From: Mesobacillus subterraneus
GTDB taxonomy: Bacteria; Bacillota; Bacilli; Bacillales; Cytobacillaceae
Assembly (NCBI RefSeq): GCF_020524355.2
Contig: NZ_CP129019.1
Coordinates: forward strand, 3,720,001-3,784,000
Direction: 5' to 3'
DNA: 64,000 nucleotides
Shown here piece by piece: positions 42,574 through 50,827 of this stretch; positions within the stretch are counted from its first letter, which is position 1; each line of letters starts with the position of its first letter. Position numbers and translations under genes: made by a program. Under the pieces are notes generated by a model, which saw only the letters and a program-made list of their open reading frames with translations, made no database searches and was not told the DNA's origin.

Positions 42574-43515
42574 ATGGATTTTATTTCAATAGATTTTGAG
42601 ATTGCGAATAATAGTTTGACCAGTGCCTGTTCAATGGGTATTACCTTTGTCCATGACAACGAGATCATCGATGAAAAGTATTATCTAATACATCCACCTA
42701 CAAACAATTTTGACCCTGAGATGACTGCTGTGCATGGGATTGAGCCTCGACATGTCCTTTCAGCACCAAAATTCAATAATATTTGGGAGGAAATCAACCA
42801 TCATTTCAAGGATACTTTTATCGTCGCACATAATGCACAATTTGATATGAGCGTCCTATACGCTTGCCTAAAAGAATATGAATTAGAGGTACCGGATTTC
42901 AGTTATATTTGCAGTATCCCTATAAGTACCAAGGCTACTCGCGGTTTAAAAATTGGGAATTCATTAAAAGAAAGAGCAGAGCATTTTAGCATACAACTTC
43001 CCGAGCACCATAATGCATTGGCAGATGCTCGTGCTTGTGCTGAACTTGTCATCAAAAGTGTCGAGAGTAAGAACTACACATCTTTAAAATCATATTTAAC
43101 AAAGCACAAAAGCATTCCAGTGAGAAAATTCTCTGAACTCAAACCACAAACACATCTCTACAAAAGAAAAACCTTCAATAGAGTTAAGCCATCCGAGATA
43201 ACATCTACCGTAGACCACTTCAACGAGGAACATCCTTTTTACAATAAAAACTTTGTCTTTACTGGTGAACTCCAGGCTATTGACAGAAAAGCCGCCATGC
43301 AAAGGGTTGTGAACCTAGGCGGGATAATTAAATCCGGGGTTTCAAGTAAAACTGATTACGTTATTGTTGGGCATCAAGACAAATCTTTGGTTGGTGAAAA
43401 AGGATTAAGTACAAAAGAAGTAAAGGCTTATAGCCTTATAGAGCAAGGAATAGAGATAACAGTACTTAATGAAAACGAGTTTACAAATTTACTAAATGTA
43501 CGAACTGAGGTGTAA
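42574..43515 (+). CDS. DEDDh 3'-5' exonuclease fused to a BRCT domain
   Basis: The 313-residue protein has an exonuclease domain (1-170): DFISIDFEIAN (DxE), FIVAHNAQFDMSVLYA and LPEHHNALADARACAELV (the HxxxxD of DEDDh). A C-terminal BRCT domain (about 225-305: FYNKNFVFTGELQAIDRKAA, GGIIKSGVSSKTDYVIVG) follows. It resembles DnaQ/epsilon-type proofreading exonucleases with a DNA-break-binding module. It ends 2 bp before a CoiA-like gene and is co-transcribed with it. Bracketing by the HTH paralogs and the neighbouring restriction system suggest a defence or DNA-repair role. Confidence 0.85.
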   Translation: MDFISIDFEIANNSLTSACSMGITFVHDNEIIDEKYYLIHPPTNNFDPEMTAVHGIEPRHVLSAPKFNNIWEEINHHFKDTFIVAHNAQFDMSVLYACLKEYELEVPDFSYICSIPISTKATRGLKIGNSLKERAEHFSIQLPEHHNALADARACAELVIKSVESKNYTSLKSYLTKHKSIPVRKFSELKPQTHLYKRKTFNRVKPSEITSTVDHFNEEHPFYNKNFVFTGELQAIDRKAAMQRVVNLGGIIKSGVSSKTDYVIVGHQDKSLVGEKGLSTKEVKAYSLIEQGIEITVLNENEFTNLLNVRTEV

Positions 43516-43517
43516 TC

Positions 43518-44780
43518 ATGAGAGAAGCACTCCATGTTATAGACAAAGAAGTCATCACACTCCCACATTCAACAGATGAAGATAGGGTTAACAACTTAAA
43601 AAAACTAGCCCAGAAAAATCTTTTTGTATGTCCCTATTGTCAGGCTAAGTTAATTGTGAAGGCTGGGGATGAGCGAGGACTTTATTTTTCACACCTTCAT
43701 TCTGAAGCATGTGAACCATCTAAAAAAGTCGATCAAGCGGAGAGAAAATATAAAAGACAAATTGAGAGAGAAACCAAAAATCATACTGTAATAGTCAACA
43801 TACTTCATGATGAGATATCTACACAGGCCAAAATAAGAGCAAACATAAGTGTCAAATATGGATACAAAGCAAAGTTTGACTTAAAAGAGTATCCGGATAT
43901 TTGGGTTAAAATTGGAGCTAAAGAATTTGCTCTCTCTGTTATTACAAATGTCTCCTCTTCTTATGATAGTAAACTTTCTAATCAAATCATAAAAAGACAC
44001 CAATATTTTGAGGAACAAGGAATGGAACCAATCTGGTTCATAGAAAAGAAAGAGCAATCAGTTGAACTGGAGAAGAACGCCATTGTTCTTTGGGATGCAG
44101 AATTAGCAATCTCTTCAAAAACTGAAGAAGATCACCTATGGGACAGTTTACTTTCGGAAGTCATTGAGGATAGGGAGTTTTTCACCTATTTCAATTATCC
44201 CTTTTACAATGAAAGTGTAGAAATTGATGTAAGAAGTATGTATTACATCTATTCCAGTGAAGATAGGGTAGTTGTAAAAGTTCAGCGATTTCTGAAGGAC
44301 CGGACTGATAAGCCATATCGATCATTTCTTTTAAATAGCGGCTATGAAATTCCTTTTTCAGAAGCTCTTACGATTAAAGATGAATTCCTACTAAGTAACT
44401 CCAATTCGGAAGATGAACATCGTAAAAACTTCCTTAATAAATATCAACAAGCAAAGGAATCATTTATAGCGGAACAAAGGCGTCAGGAAGAAGAGAAACA
44501 ACAAGAGAAAGAAAAGAAAAGACAATTATTACAGCAGTTATTAGATCAAAAGCAGCACACATCTCCAAGTAAGATCGGAGAAAATTTGTCATATGCTGAT
44601 CTAAAAATACTTTTGCGTGAAAAAATTCATTTAAAACAACGAGAACAAATGGAGCTATGGAATTACTTTATGCCTAGAATAGGCTTGAACAACTCAGCAT
44701 TGGTTTGGAACTTAGTCGTAGAACATGGATGTACAACATTTGATGAATTAAGAAATGTGCTAAAAAGCCATTTACGTTAA
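43518..44780 (+). CDS. CoiA-like competence/nuclease family protein
   Basis: The 420-residue protein starts with a CoiA-type zinc region (FVCPYCQAKLIVKAGDERG, then FSHLHSEACEPSK). A middle domain follows (FDLKEYPDIWVKIGAKEFA, acidic residues spaced as in a restriction-fold nuclease), then a coiled coil (FIAEQRRQEEEKQQEKEKKR, about 318-345) and a C-terminal helical domain. CoiA proteins act on incoming single-stranded DNA in transformation. This version is unlinked to competence genes and partners an exonuclease-BRCT protein, so defence or DNA processing is possible. A strong terminator follows. Confidence 0.72.
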   Translation: MREALHVIDKEVITLPHSTDEDRVNNLKKLAQKNLFVCPYCQAKLIVKAGDERGLYFSHLHSEACEPSKKVDQAERKYKRQIERETKNHTVIVNILHDEISTQAKIRANISVKYGYKAKFDLKEYPDIWVKIGAKEFALSVITNVSSSYDSKLSNQIIKRHQYFEEQGMEPIWFIEKKEQSVELEKNAIVLWDAELAISSKTEEDHLWDSLLSEVIEDREFFTYFNYPFYNESVEIDVRSMYYIYSSEDRVVVKVQRFLKDRTDKPYRSFLLNSGYEIPFSEALTIKDEFLLSNSNSEDEHRKNFLNKYQQAKESFIAEQRRQEEEKQQEKEKKRQLLQQLLDQKQHTSPSKIGENLSYADLKILLREKIHLKQREQMELWNYFMPRIGLNNSALVWNLVVEHGCTTFDELRNVLKSHLR

Positions 44781-44824
44781 AGCTAAAAGGAAGGCTCATT
44801 TCAAGAGCCTTCCTTTTAGCTTTT
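44779..44824. terminator. Perfect bidirectional terminator
   Basis: AAAGCTAAAAGGAAGGCTC (44779-44797) and GAGCCTTCCTTTTAGCTTT (44805-44823) form a 19-bp stem with a 7-nt loop and A/T tracts on both sides. It ends the exonuclease-CoiA operon and could also stop read-through from the opposite strand. Confidence 0.9.
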
Positions 44825-44926
44825 AACCTTACTTCTATCCCTTAGCCATCTTGGTATCTCCCTAAAAACTTATTCTCTTCCTAATTCTTCTGAATATCAG
44901 CATAAACTGCACTTATGGTTTTGTCT

Positions 44927-44968
44927 TTATTTGTCCGTATTATGTCCTTATTTGTCCGTATTATGTCC
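44927..44968. repeat. Two perfect 21-bp tandem repeats
   Basis: A 21-bp unit (TTATTTGTCCGTATTATGTC plus C) is repeated twice without a gap. Partial relatives occur at 44920-44930 and 45027-45050 (TTTGTCTCTATTTTTGTCC). It lies in the 3' region of the AlbA/ATPase gene. An iteron-like protein-binding function is possible but unproven. Confidence 0.7.
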
Positions 44969-45045
44969 GCATTTTAAATTCTCATGAAATGGAAAACAGG
45001 CATATAAACATCAATAATTCCGGAACTTTGTCTCTATTTTTGTCC

Positions 45046-46740
45046 TTATTTTGATGGATTATATAGATACTTTGTTCCAGCACCTCTTCCTGTTACCTCT
45101 ACACCATCTGGTTCTAGTTCCTTTATCAAACGTTGTACTTGCTTGCTATTCATACCGGTTAACTGCCTTATTTCTTTATTCGTCAGAGTCCGTTCTTTTA
45201 AAATTGACAATACCCTGATTTTAACTGCCTCTTTATCTAAACTTTGCTGACGTTCATACTTCATATTTTCTTTTAGTAATTCATATGCCTTCCTTGATAA
45301 AGTGTAATACCTTCCTTTACCACGTCCGACTGAATCTAACAAGTTAAAATCATTAAACATTTTACTTAATAACTCTCTTGCCTGTTGTATACCACGTTGA
45401 GAAACTTCTGCTGCTATCGCTGAATCTATCTGCTCATGACGCATTAAGTATTGCAAAATGAGTAAATGATCTACATCAATCGGATTCCCTTCATCAACCA
45501 TTTGCTTCACTAAGTTCTTAAACCCTTTATTTAAGGGCGAGGAGATAAAGGTCAATTCAATATTGCTGCCAACTTCTCTATAAATTGGGGGCTCTTTGCC
45601 TTCTACTAGCAGCGAGCGAAATATTCTAGATACGCCTAGATTAGACCTGTTAACCAGTTTGAGTCTATCAAGTAAATCCATAAGGTGATTGTTCCTAGCG
45701 ACGGGAGGGTGATGTAATATGTTATAAGGGGTTATTCCACCTATGAATTGGCCAGGATTCGTCAAAACTAGTCTATCTCTAAATTGCTTTAACATAATTG
45801 TTCCGCTCATCCTGTAGTCTCGATGTCCAAAGGCATTTAACAGCGCTTCTCTTAAGGCAATAGTAGGATACGTACTAAACTCAGGATGAACCAGACCTGA
45901 CTCTATTGTAACCATTGGGTTATCAACCGATATATATCTCTCTAATTCATATAGAGCAACAGGAATAGCCTGAGTTCCATCATCTCTATGAGAGTAATCT
46001 GTGTCACTCAGCATTTTTCTAAATGACCATTTATGTTGTGGAATTAGCCTTTCAATAGCATCTGATTTACCCACTAACAATAGAGTAGCATTTGTGAAAT
46101 ATCCATTCTTGATCCCACCAATTGATTTTAAAAGGTCTTCATCAGAAAGAGCTAACAAATTGTGATCAGCTCTCTCACGTGACATAAATTCACGTATTCG
46201 CTCCATTGCCGAATGGGAAAACAAAGTTCTCCAGTCCTCGTAAATCACTTCAGATGTAAAATCCACCTGACCTGTTGTATCAATCATTTGTCTTCTTAAT
46301 GTACCTGTAAAAGGAAGACAATCTTTTCCCTGCCTTATTGTTGCTGCTCCGTCCGTTGTTGTATAAGGAGGCATACCGGGGAATACATTCATTATCAAAA
46401 TCCGTACTGAACCATTATTCAAATAGATATCATCAAATGAAGGAGTTAAATGAGGATCCGTCTTTTCATAAATTCTTTTTTGCAGTTCTGGTATTCCTAT
46501 ATCAAGTGGTACTCCTTTTATTGCCTGACCTCCCCCTTGCACTTTATCAGCCACACCAAAAACAACACTTCCCCCACCGCCATTTGCCATACAAACGGCA
46601 TAACTAATCATTGTTTTAACATTATCTTCTCTGCTTCTATTGTTCCATTGTTTGAAATCCAAGTCTTGTGCTTCAAAATCATCAGCAACTTGATGGTCTA
46701 ACTTGCTAATTATGTCCATTATCTCACTCTTACTCTTCAT
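45046..46740 (-). CDS. AlbA_2/Schlafen-type ATP-binding protein with C-terminal wHTH domains
   Basis: From ATG 46740 (after GAGGAGGG) the protein of about 564 residues has an AlbA_2 N-terminal domain: LDFKQWNNRSREDNVKTMIS (DxK-type), CMANGGGGSVVFGVADKVQG and later AATIRQGKDCLPFT. A RecG-like HATPase_c_4 region follows (YPTIALREALLNAFGHRDYR, DRLVLTNPGQFIGGITPYN), then two winged-helix domains near 430-490 and 515-570. It is a putative DNA-binding ATPase or transcription regulator common in defence islands. It is convergent with the exonuclease-CoiA pair. The exact function is unknown. Confidence 0.8.
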   Translation of the reverse strand: MKSKSEIMDIISKLDHQVADDFEAQDLDFKQWNNRSREDNVKTMISYAVCMANGGGGSVVFGVADKVQGGGQAIKGVPLDIGIPELQKRIYEKTDPHLTPSFDDIYLNNGSVRILIMNVFPGMPPYTTTDGAATIRQGKDCLPFTGTLRRQMIDTTGQVDFTSEVIYEDWRTLFSHSAMERIREFMSRERADHNLLALSDEDLLKSIGGIKNGYFTNATLLLVGKSDAIERLIPQHKWSFRKMLSDTDYSHRDDGTQAIPVALYELERYISVDNPMVTIESGLVHPEFSTYPTIALREALLNAFGHRDYRMSGTIMLKQFRDRLVLTNPGQFIGGITPYNILHHPPVARNNHLMDLLDRLKLVNRSNLGVSRIFRSLLVEGKEPPIYREVGSNIELTFISSPLNKGFKNLVKQMVDEGNPIDVDHLLILQYLMRHEQIDSAIAAEVSQRGIQQARELLSKMFNDFNLLDSVGRGKGRYYTLSRKAYELLKENMKYERQQSLDKEAVKIRVLSILKERTLTNKEIRQLTGMNSKQVQRLIKELEPDGVEVTGRGAGTKYLYNPSK

Positions 46741-47004
46741 TAAAGGACTCCCTCCTCTCACGGTAAAAGTTTTCATACTATTTATTCTATTTTACACATA
46801 ACAGACACCTTAGCATACTTAAACTCTAATATTAACCACTAATACCTTTATTCAATCCAATTTTAGTTCAAATTATATCAAGCAGGAAAGTATTAGGATG
46901 AAGGAAGTAAAAGTTGCGTTCTCTGCTTTAGTTATAGCTTTCTAAAGTATGGATTAATACATTTCTGAACTGAATATTAGTAACAAATTTAAGGAGATGG
47001 ACCA

Positions 47005-47256
47005 TTGAGAACTTTGGAAAATGACCTTTTAAGCAAAATTGAGGTAGTAGAGTTAAAGAAGGAAGTTATCTCTATTCTTCACAGTATTCAATTTGACAGC
47101 TGTTATCATCTTGAAGATTGTATACTTGATTTACACCAATTGCTTATAATTCTAGATGATATGGAAATACCTCAAAAAATACTACTGGAAACAAACCAAG
47201 CAAAATTAACAAAAGAGGCTATTAGCAACCAATTAAAAGAAAAACATATGTTATAA
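47005..47256 (+). CDS. Small hypothetical protein
   Basis: The 83-residue product starts at TTG 47005, about 10 nt after AAGGAG. It is predicted all-helical and acidic/leucine-rich (KKEVISILHSIQFDSCYHLE, DCILDLHQLLIILDD). No family is recognised. It stands alone between the ATPase gene (divergent) and HTH copy 2. Size and composition resemble small antitoxin- or anti-restriction-type proteins, but this is not evidence of function. Confidence 0.5.
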   Translation: MRTLENDLLSKIEVVELKKEVISILHSIQFDSCYHLEDCILDLHQLLIILDDMEIPQKILLETNQAKLTKEAISNQLKEKHML

Positions 47257-47426
47257 AATTATGACGATATGTGACAATGTCAGGAGGCTGTACTCGTAAT
47301 TCTCATTTTTTAGTCGCAGATACCTTCCCTCTCCCCCTTAAAAAAGCCGAACAAAGTCTCCTGCCATTTGATCATAATCCTCACATTCTTGAATGTCTTT
47401 TGACTTGAACAAGAAAAATATTTGGC

Positions 47427-48260
47427 CTATTTCCAACATAGCTCCATGTCAAAAAGCTCTCCAAAATAAAGCTCCTTGAACTTCTTATTCAAAATCCCGG
47501 TAAAATAAGCGATCGGATTCTTCACTTCCACCTTCGACTTCAGCTTCCGGACGAGCTGCCTGAAGGAGTCAAGTGATACTGATAACAAGAGATCCGTGTC
47601 TTTTTCATAGTTGTTACGGTAGGCAGCCACCATGCTCATCCGCCAGAATTCTTCGATCGACTTTGCGGTCGGGTAAAAATATTTTACAAGATTGACAAAA
47701 TCACTTGGAACCCGGTCACTGACAAAGAGATGCTCTTCCGATCCTCTTTCAGCAATGGGTTTTACCTCTGTGATTTCGGATAATTGTTCTTCAGCAGACT
47801 TTTTTTCACGTTTATTATTCTTTTTAATGTTAGTTTCAGAAGGAATGATAGTTTTATATTGGTGGCTCAATTGATCGCCATCCGGTAGTTCATTCATCGG
47901 GAAACGATTGAATACATACAGGTTGCTAGACTGTGAGCCATTCTTGCGCGCAGTTTCATATACAGTGAAAATACCAATCTCACTCGCCTTCAGGATCATC
48001 CTCTTAAAAGTAGACCGGGAAATCCCCATCTCCCCATACTCCTCATAAATCGCCTTCAGGACCGTCCCGATCTTGGCATTCGCCACCCCAGGAACCTTCG
48101 CAGCAAAACGAGCCAGCCGTTTCAAACCAACCAACTCCCCCTTACTGAAAAAACGCTTCTTATCCGCCATCCACATCTCAAAATGATTGTTAAACTCCCT
48201 CAACGAACCAAACTGTGAATACTCCGCAAAACTCTCAATAACCGCCGATTTAATTGTCAT
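47427..48260 (-). CDS. HTH-type protein of unknown function, copy 2
   Basis: It is the paralog of the gene at 41418-42245: MTIKSAVIESFAEYSQ start (ATG 48260), the same winged-helix block and C-terminal NPIAYFTGILNKKFKELYF, with the linker diverged (SEITEVKPIAERGSEEHLF). The last few residues differ. Orientation is the same as copy 1, so the two act as 0.85-kb direct repeats flanking about 5.2 kb of defence-type genes. Recombination between them could delete or mobilise the interior. The upstream dyad is conserved too. Confidence 0.68.
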   Translation of the reverse strand: MTIKSAVIESFAEYSQFGSLREFNNHFEMWMADKKRFFSKGELVGLKRLARFAAKVPGVANAKIGTVLKAIYEEYGEMGISRSTFKRMILKASEIGIFTVYETARKNGSQSSNLYVFNRFPMNELPDGDQLSHQYKTIIPSETNIKKNNKREKKSAEEQLSEITEVKPIAERGSEEHLFVSDRVPSDFVNLVKYFYPTAKSIEEFWRMSMVAAYRNNYEKDTDLLLSVSLDSFRQLVRKLKSKVEVKNPIAYFTGILNKKFKELYFGELFDMELCWK

Positions 48261-48261
48261 G

Positions 48262-48315
48262 CTAATGCACCACCCTTTCACCCTTTATATATGGATGAGA
48301 AGGTGGAAAGGACAG
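48262..48315 (-). promoter_or_regulatory. Repeated ACCCT/AGGGT dyad over the ribosome site of HTH copy 2
   Basis: The layout is the same as at 42247-42300: two CACC(C)T boxes, then AAAGGGTGAAAGGGTGG adjacent to the start. Changes in the upstream arm (CACCTTCTC) still allow partial pairing. Between here and 48704 I see no gene. Confidence 0.5.
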
Positions 48316-48704
48316 GGTGGGAAGCGTTGGATTGTGGCGGTTTTGTGAACAGTTAGATAGAAGACTTTAGAGCAAAAAAATACGATAAGCAGCTTGAGCT
48401 GCGTATCGTTGTCTTTGGGTTTCAACCATTTAAGCTTATAGGCTTGTAGCAATTTCCGGGACATGAGAAACGTTCTATTTCCTTGCATATTGTATACATC
48501 AAATTTCCATTTGAGACCCAACCAATGTCCCGTATTACCCTATCAATCAGAAAGACATCATCTCCAAATAAAATTAAAACAGCATCTATTCCCTAACCGC
48601 AAAATTTCTTTTAAAAACAAACTAAATGGTACTAAACAGCGTACCACTTCGCACAACTAAAGATGATAGCTTTGCCTTATAGTTAATAGGAATGGGTGTA
48701 AGCT

Positions 48705-48938
48705 ATGGCAGAGAAACAGGTGAATATCAATATAAAAAAACTGCTAAATGATTATGGCATCTCATTACGAGAGCTATCCCGATTAGCAGACATTCGTCAT
48801 GCTACACTTAGCGAATTGGCCAACAATAAAAGAAAAAGCATTCACTTTGATCACATCAAACGAATAAGCGAAGCACTTGACATCACAGACATCCGCAAAA
48901 TCATAGAGATTGAAATCATAGAAGATGAGAAGGAATAA
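48705..48938 (+). CDS. Cro/C1-type HTH regulator
   Basis: The 77-residue protein is a minimal phage-type HTH: LNDYGISLRELSRLADIRHA, TLSELANNKRKSIHFDHIKR and a short acidic tail. Such proteins are usually operon repressors. It is 12 bp upstream of a dsRBD-like gene. The start ATG has only a weak GGGTG ribosome site. Confidence 0.8.
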   Translation: MAEKQVNINIKKLLNDYGISLRELSRLADIRHATLSELANNKRKSIHFDHIKRISEALDITDIRKIIEIEIIEDEKE

Positions 48939-48950
48939 AAGGTGATGATT

Positions 48951-49199
48951 ATGAAAGTAGATTACTACCTCTCCTGGGACGTGACCCAATTTAAAAATGA
49001 ATACGGCGATGAAATAGAAATGGAAATAATCCAATATCCAAACGAATATCTAATCACCGTAAATATTTGCGACGAACAACCACCATACAGAGACATCACC
49101 GCCACAGGCACACACCCCAGAAGCAAAAAGCATGCAGCCAAAAAGGCAATGACTCTTCTATACAAACAGGCATACCCAGAACTATTTAACCGCAAATAA
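48951..49199 (+). CDS. Small dsRNA-binding-domain-like protein
   Basis: The 82-residue protein from ATG 48951 (after AAAGGTG) has beta-strand-rich N-terminus (YYLSWDVTQFKNEYGDEIEM) and a C-terminal ATGTHPRSKKHAAKKAMTLL YKQ helix. The latter matches the GxxxSKKxAKxxAAxxAL pattern of dsRBD helix 2. It could bind structured RNA. Pairing with an HTH regulator in a defence island is unusual. Length is close to a single dsRBD, so it would be an isolated domain protein. Confidence 0.6.
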   Translation: MKVDYYLSWDVTQFKNEYGDEIEMEIIQYPNEYLITVNICDEQPPYRDITATGTHPRSKKHAAKKAMTLLYKQAYPELFNRK

Positions 49200-49414
49200 G
49201 AACTAAGCAGACAAATAACTCTCTATCTTAAAATACTAAAATCCCAGAAAATGATATAAATACCGTCTAAACCCCTATAAATTTGTTAAGATGGTTCTCA
49301 GATGAATCTTCCTGCTTGCTAGAAAAATTTCAAAAAAAGATGCTACTGCGGTATATAAACGCTTCATATTTGGTCCTAGTATCTGAATGAGTAATTTTTT
49401 TGATTAAAACAGAA

Positions 49415-49478
49415 GGACAGTTCCGGCGGTAAATAAACTGATAAAATATGCAATTTACTGAAACAGAAGAACCGTCCC
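49415..49478. repeat. REP-like element (AGAACCGTCCC arm)
   Basis: A decayed left arm GGACAGTTCC and an intact right arm AGAACCGTCCC (49468-49478) enclose an AT-rich centre ending TTACTGAAACAG. The right 30 bp are identical to 63542-63571. A further fragment (ACCGTCCCCCTGTCTC) follows at 49518. No gene is seen in 49200-49587. Confidence 0.65.
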
Positions 49479-49587
49479 CACGTTACATTAGACTCTACTA
49501 TTTGGGGGCTTGACCACCGTCCCCCTGTCTCAACAGAAACTCCTGTCACTTTCTATCTTCAACTTAAATACGAATACACTTATAAAA

Positions 49588-50637
49588 TTAAGGTTTCACT
49601 ATAGTTAATTCATTAGGATCCAGTCCATCTTTCACATACATTACTGGTGTATCCTTTTCTGGAATACCTTCTAGCATTAGAGCAGCTTTTCCTTGTTCAA
49701 ATGCCTTTTTTACTGAAAGTCCAAATCCGATAGCAGAATAAAACTGAGCAGCAAAGACTCTGGCAGCCTCATCACCTATTGTTGTCGTCATCCCAATGGC
49801 TGCATCCACATGTTGTACCACTACCTGTGCTTGTCCATAAGAAAAACAGGTATTAAAAAACACCAATTTAATTTCATCCGATGTACTCATCATTGTTTGG
49901 ACTATTGCCTCTTTGGAGACAAGTTTAGCATTCCCTTGATTGTCTTGGAAGACGATTTCATCATCCTCAGACCCATGTCCACTAAAGTGAATAATTGTGG
50001 GATTTTCCTCATTAATTGCTTGTATTACATCCAAAGCTCTAGTAGCCCATCGAGTTTCGAATGATACAGAACCCCTATGTTCCGATTTTCTAATCATCTC
50101 TTGTATGACCCTAGCCTCTTCATCCAATCTTAATTGTGGTGCATCTAATGGATTCGAAGCCATAAATAAGACAGTAATTTCCTCTGGTAGGTTCTTCAAT
50201 TCTTCCAATACCCTATTTGTCTCTTGATGCATTTCACTATGTCTATTCAGCATTCCGCTAACCTCCTTCATACGTTTTTCGTTGTCTGCTAATCTCTTCT
50301 TATCGGCAGCATTTCTTTTCTTTTGCTCACCATCAACTTCTCGACCCAACTTCTTTTCTTCAGATATTACATCTGCCTCTATTCTTGCTATTTTTTTATC
50401 AAGATCCGCAACCTTTTTATCAATATCAGCTATTTTCTTTTCTTCCCGTTCAATTTCTCTATACTTAGAACTTATGGTAGCTGTTGACTTTGTTCTACCT
50501 ATATTTGCTTGAGCTGAGAGGATTTTTTTCTTGTGTGAAAGGATTTTTCCAAGCTCAGTTGCTTTAGAAATCCTAAGTTTATTTAACTCTTCTTTTTTTC
50601 TTTTGATTTTCCTTCGATATGTTTCAATGAGCGACAT
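49588..50637 (-). CDS. CHAT-domain (caspase-like) protease with N-terminal coiled coil
   Basis: From ATG 50637 (8 nt after AGGGAGGT) the protein of about 349 residues has a long charged coiled coil (residues 1-150: MSLIETYRRKIKRKKEELNK, EREEKKIADIDKKVADLDKK). A CHAT peptidase domain follows, with the catalytic His in PTIIHFSGHGSED and Cys in LVFFNTCFSYGQA. ITVLFMASNPLDAPQLRLDE marks the domain start. Bacterial CHAT proteases cut partner proteins after activation, for example in anti-phage or cell-death systems. No obvious substrate gene such as a gasdermin is adjacent. The first 20 codons of the longer ORF lack support. Confidence 0.82.
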   Translation of the reverse strand: MSLIETYRRKIKRKKEELNKLRISKATELGKILSHKKKILSAQANIGRTKSTATISSKYREIEREEKKIADIDKKVADLDKKIARIEADVISEEKKLGREVDGEQKKRNAADKKRLADNEKRMKEVSGMLNRHSEMHQETNRVLEELKNLPEEITVLFMASNPLDAPQLRLDEEARVIQEMIRKSEHRGSVSFETRWATRALDVIQAINEENPTIIHFSGHGSEDDEIVFQDNQGNAKLVSKEAIVQTMMSTSDEIKLVFFNTCFSYGQAQVVVQHVDAAIGMTTTIGDEAARVFAAQFYSAIGFGLSVKKAFEQGKAALMLEGIPEKDTPVMYVKDGLDPNELTIVKP

Positions 50638-50827
50638 AATCTGCGACCTCCCTAAATTTAATTTCAACATTAATAATATACTGAATATTCTAAACACCTA
50701 AACTTTTTTTGCAAACATACGTTCTAAATCATTATAACTAAAAAGACAGTTCCACATTATGTTATAGGAACTGCCTTCTACAGTTTATTCTTGGGTTGTC
50801 CACTTACTGAGTAGTCCTCGTATGTTA

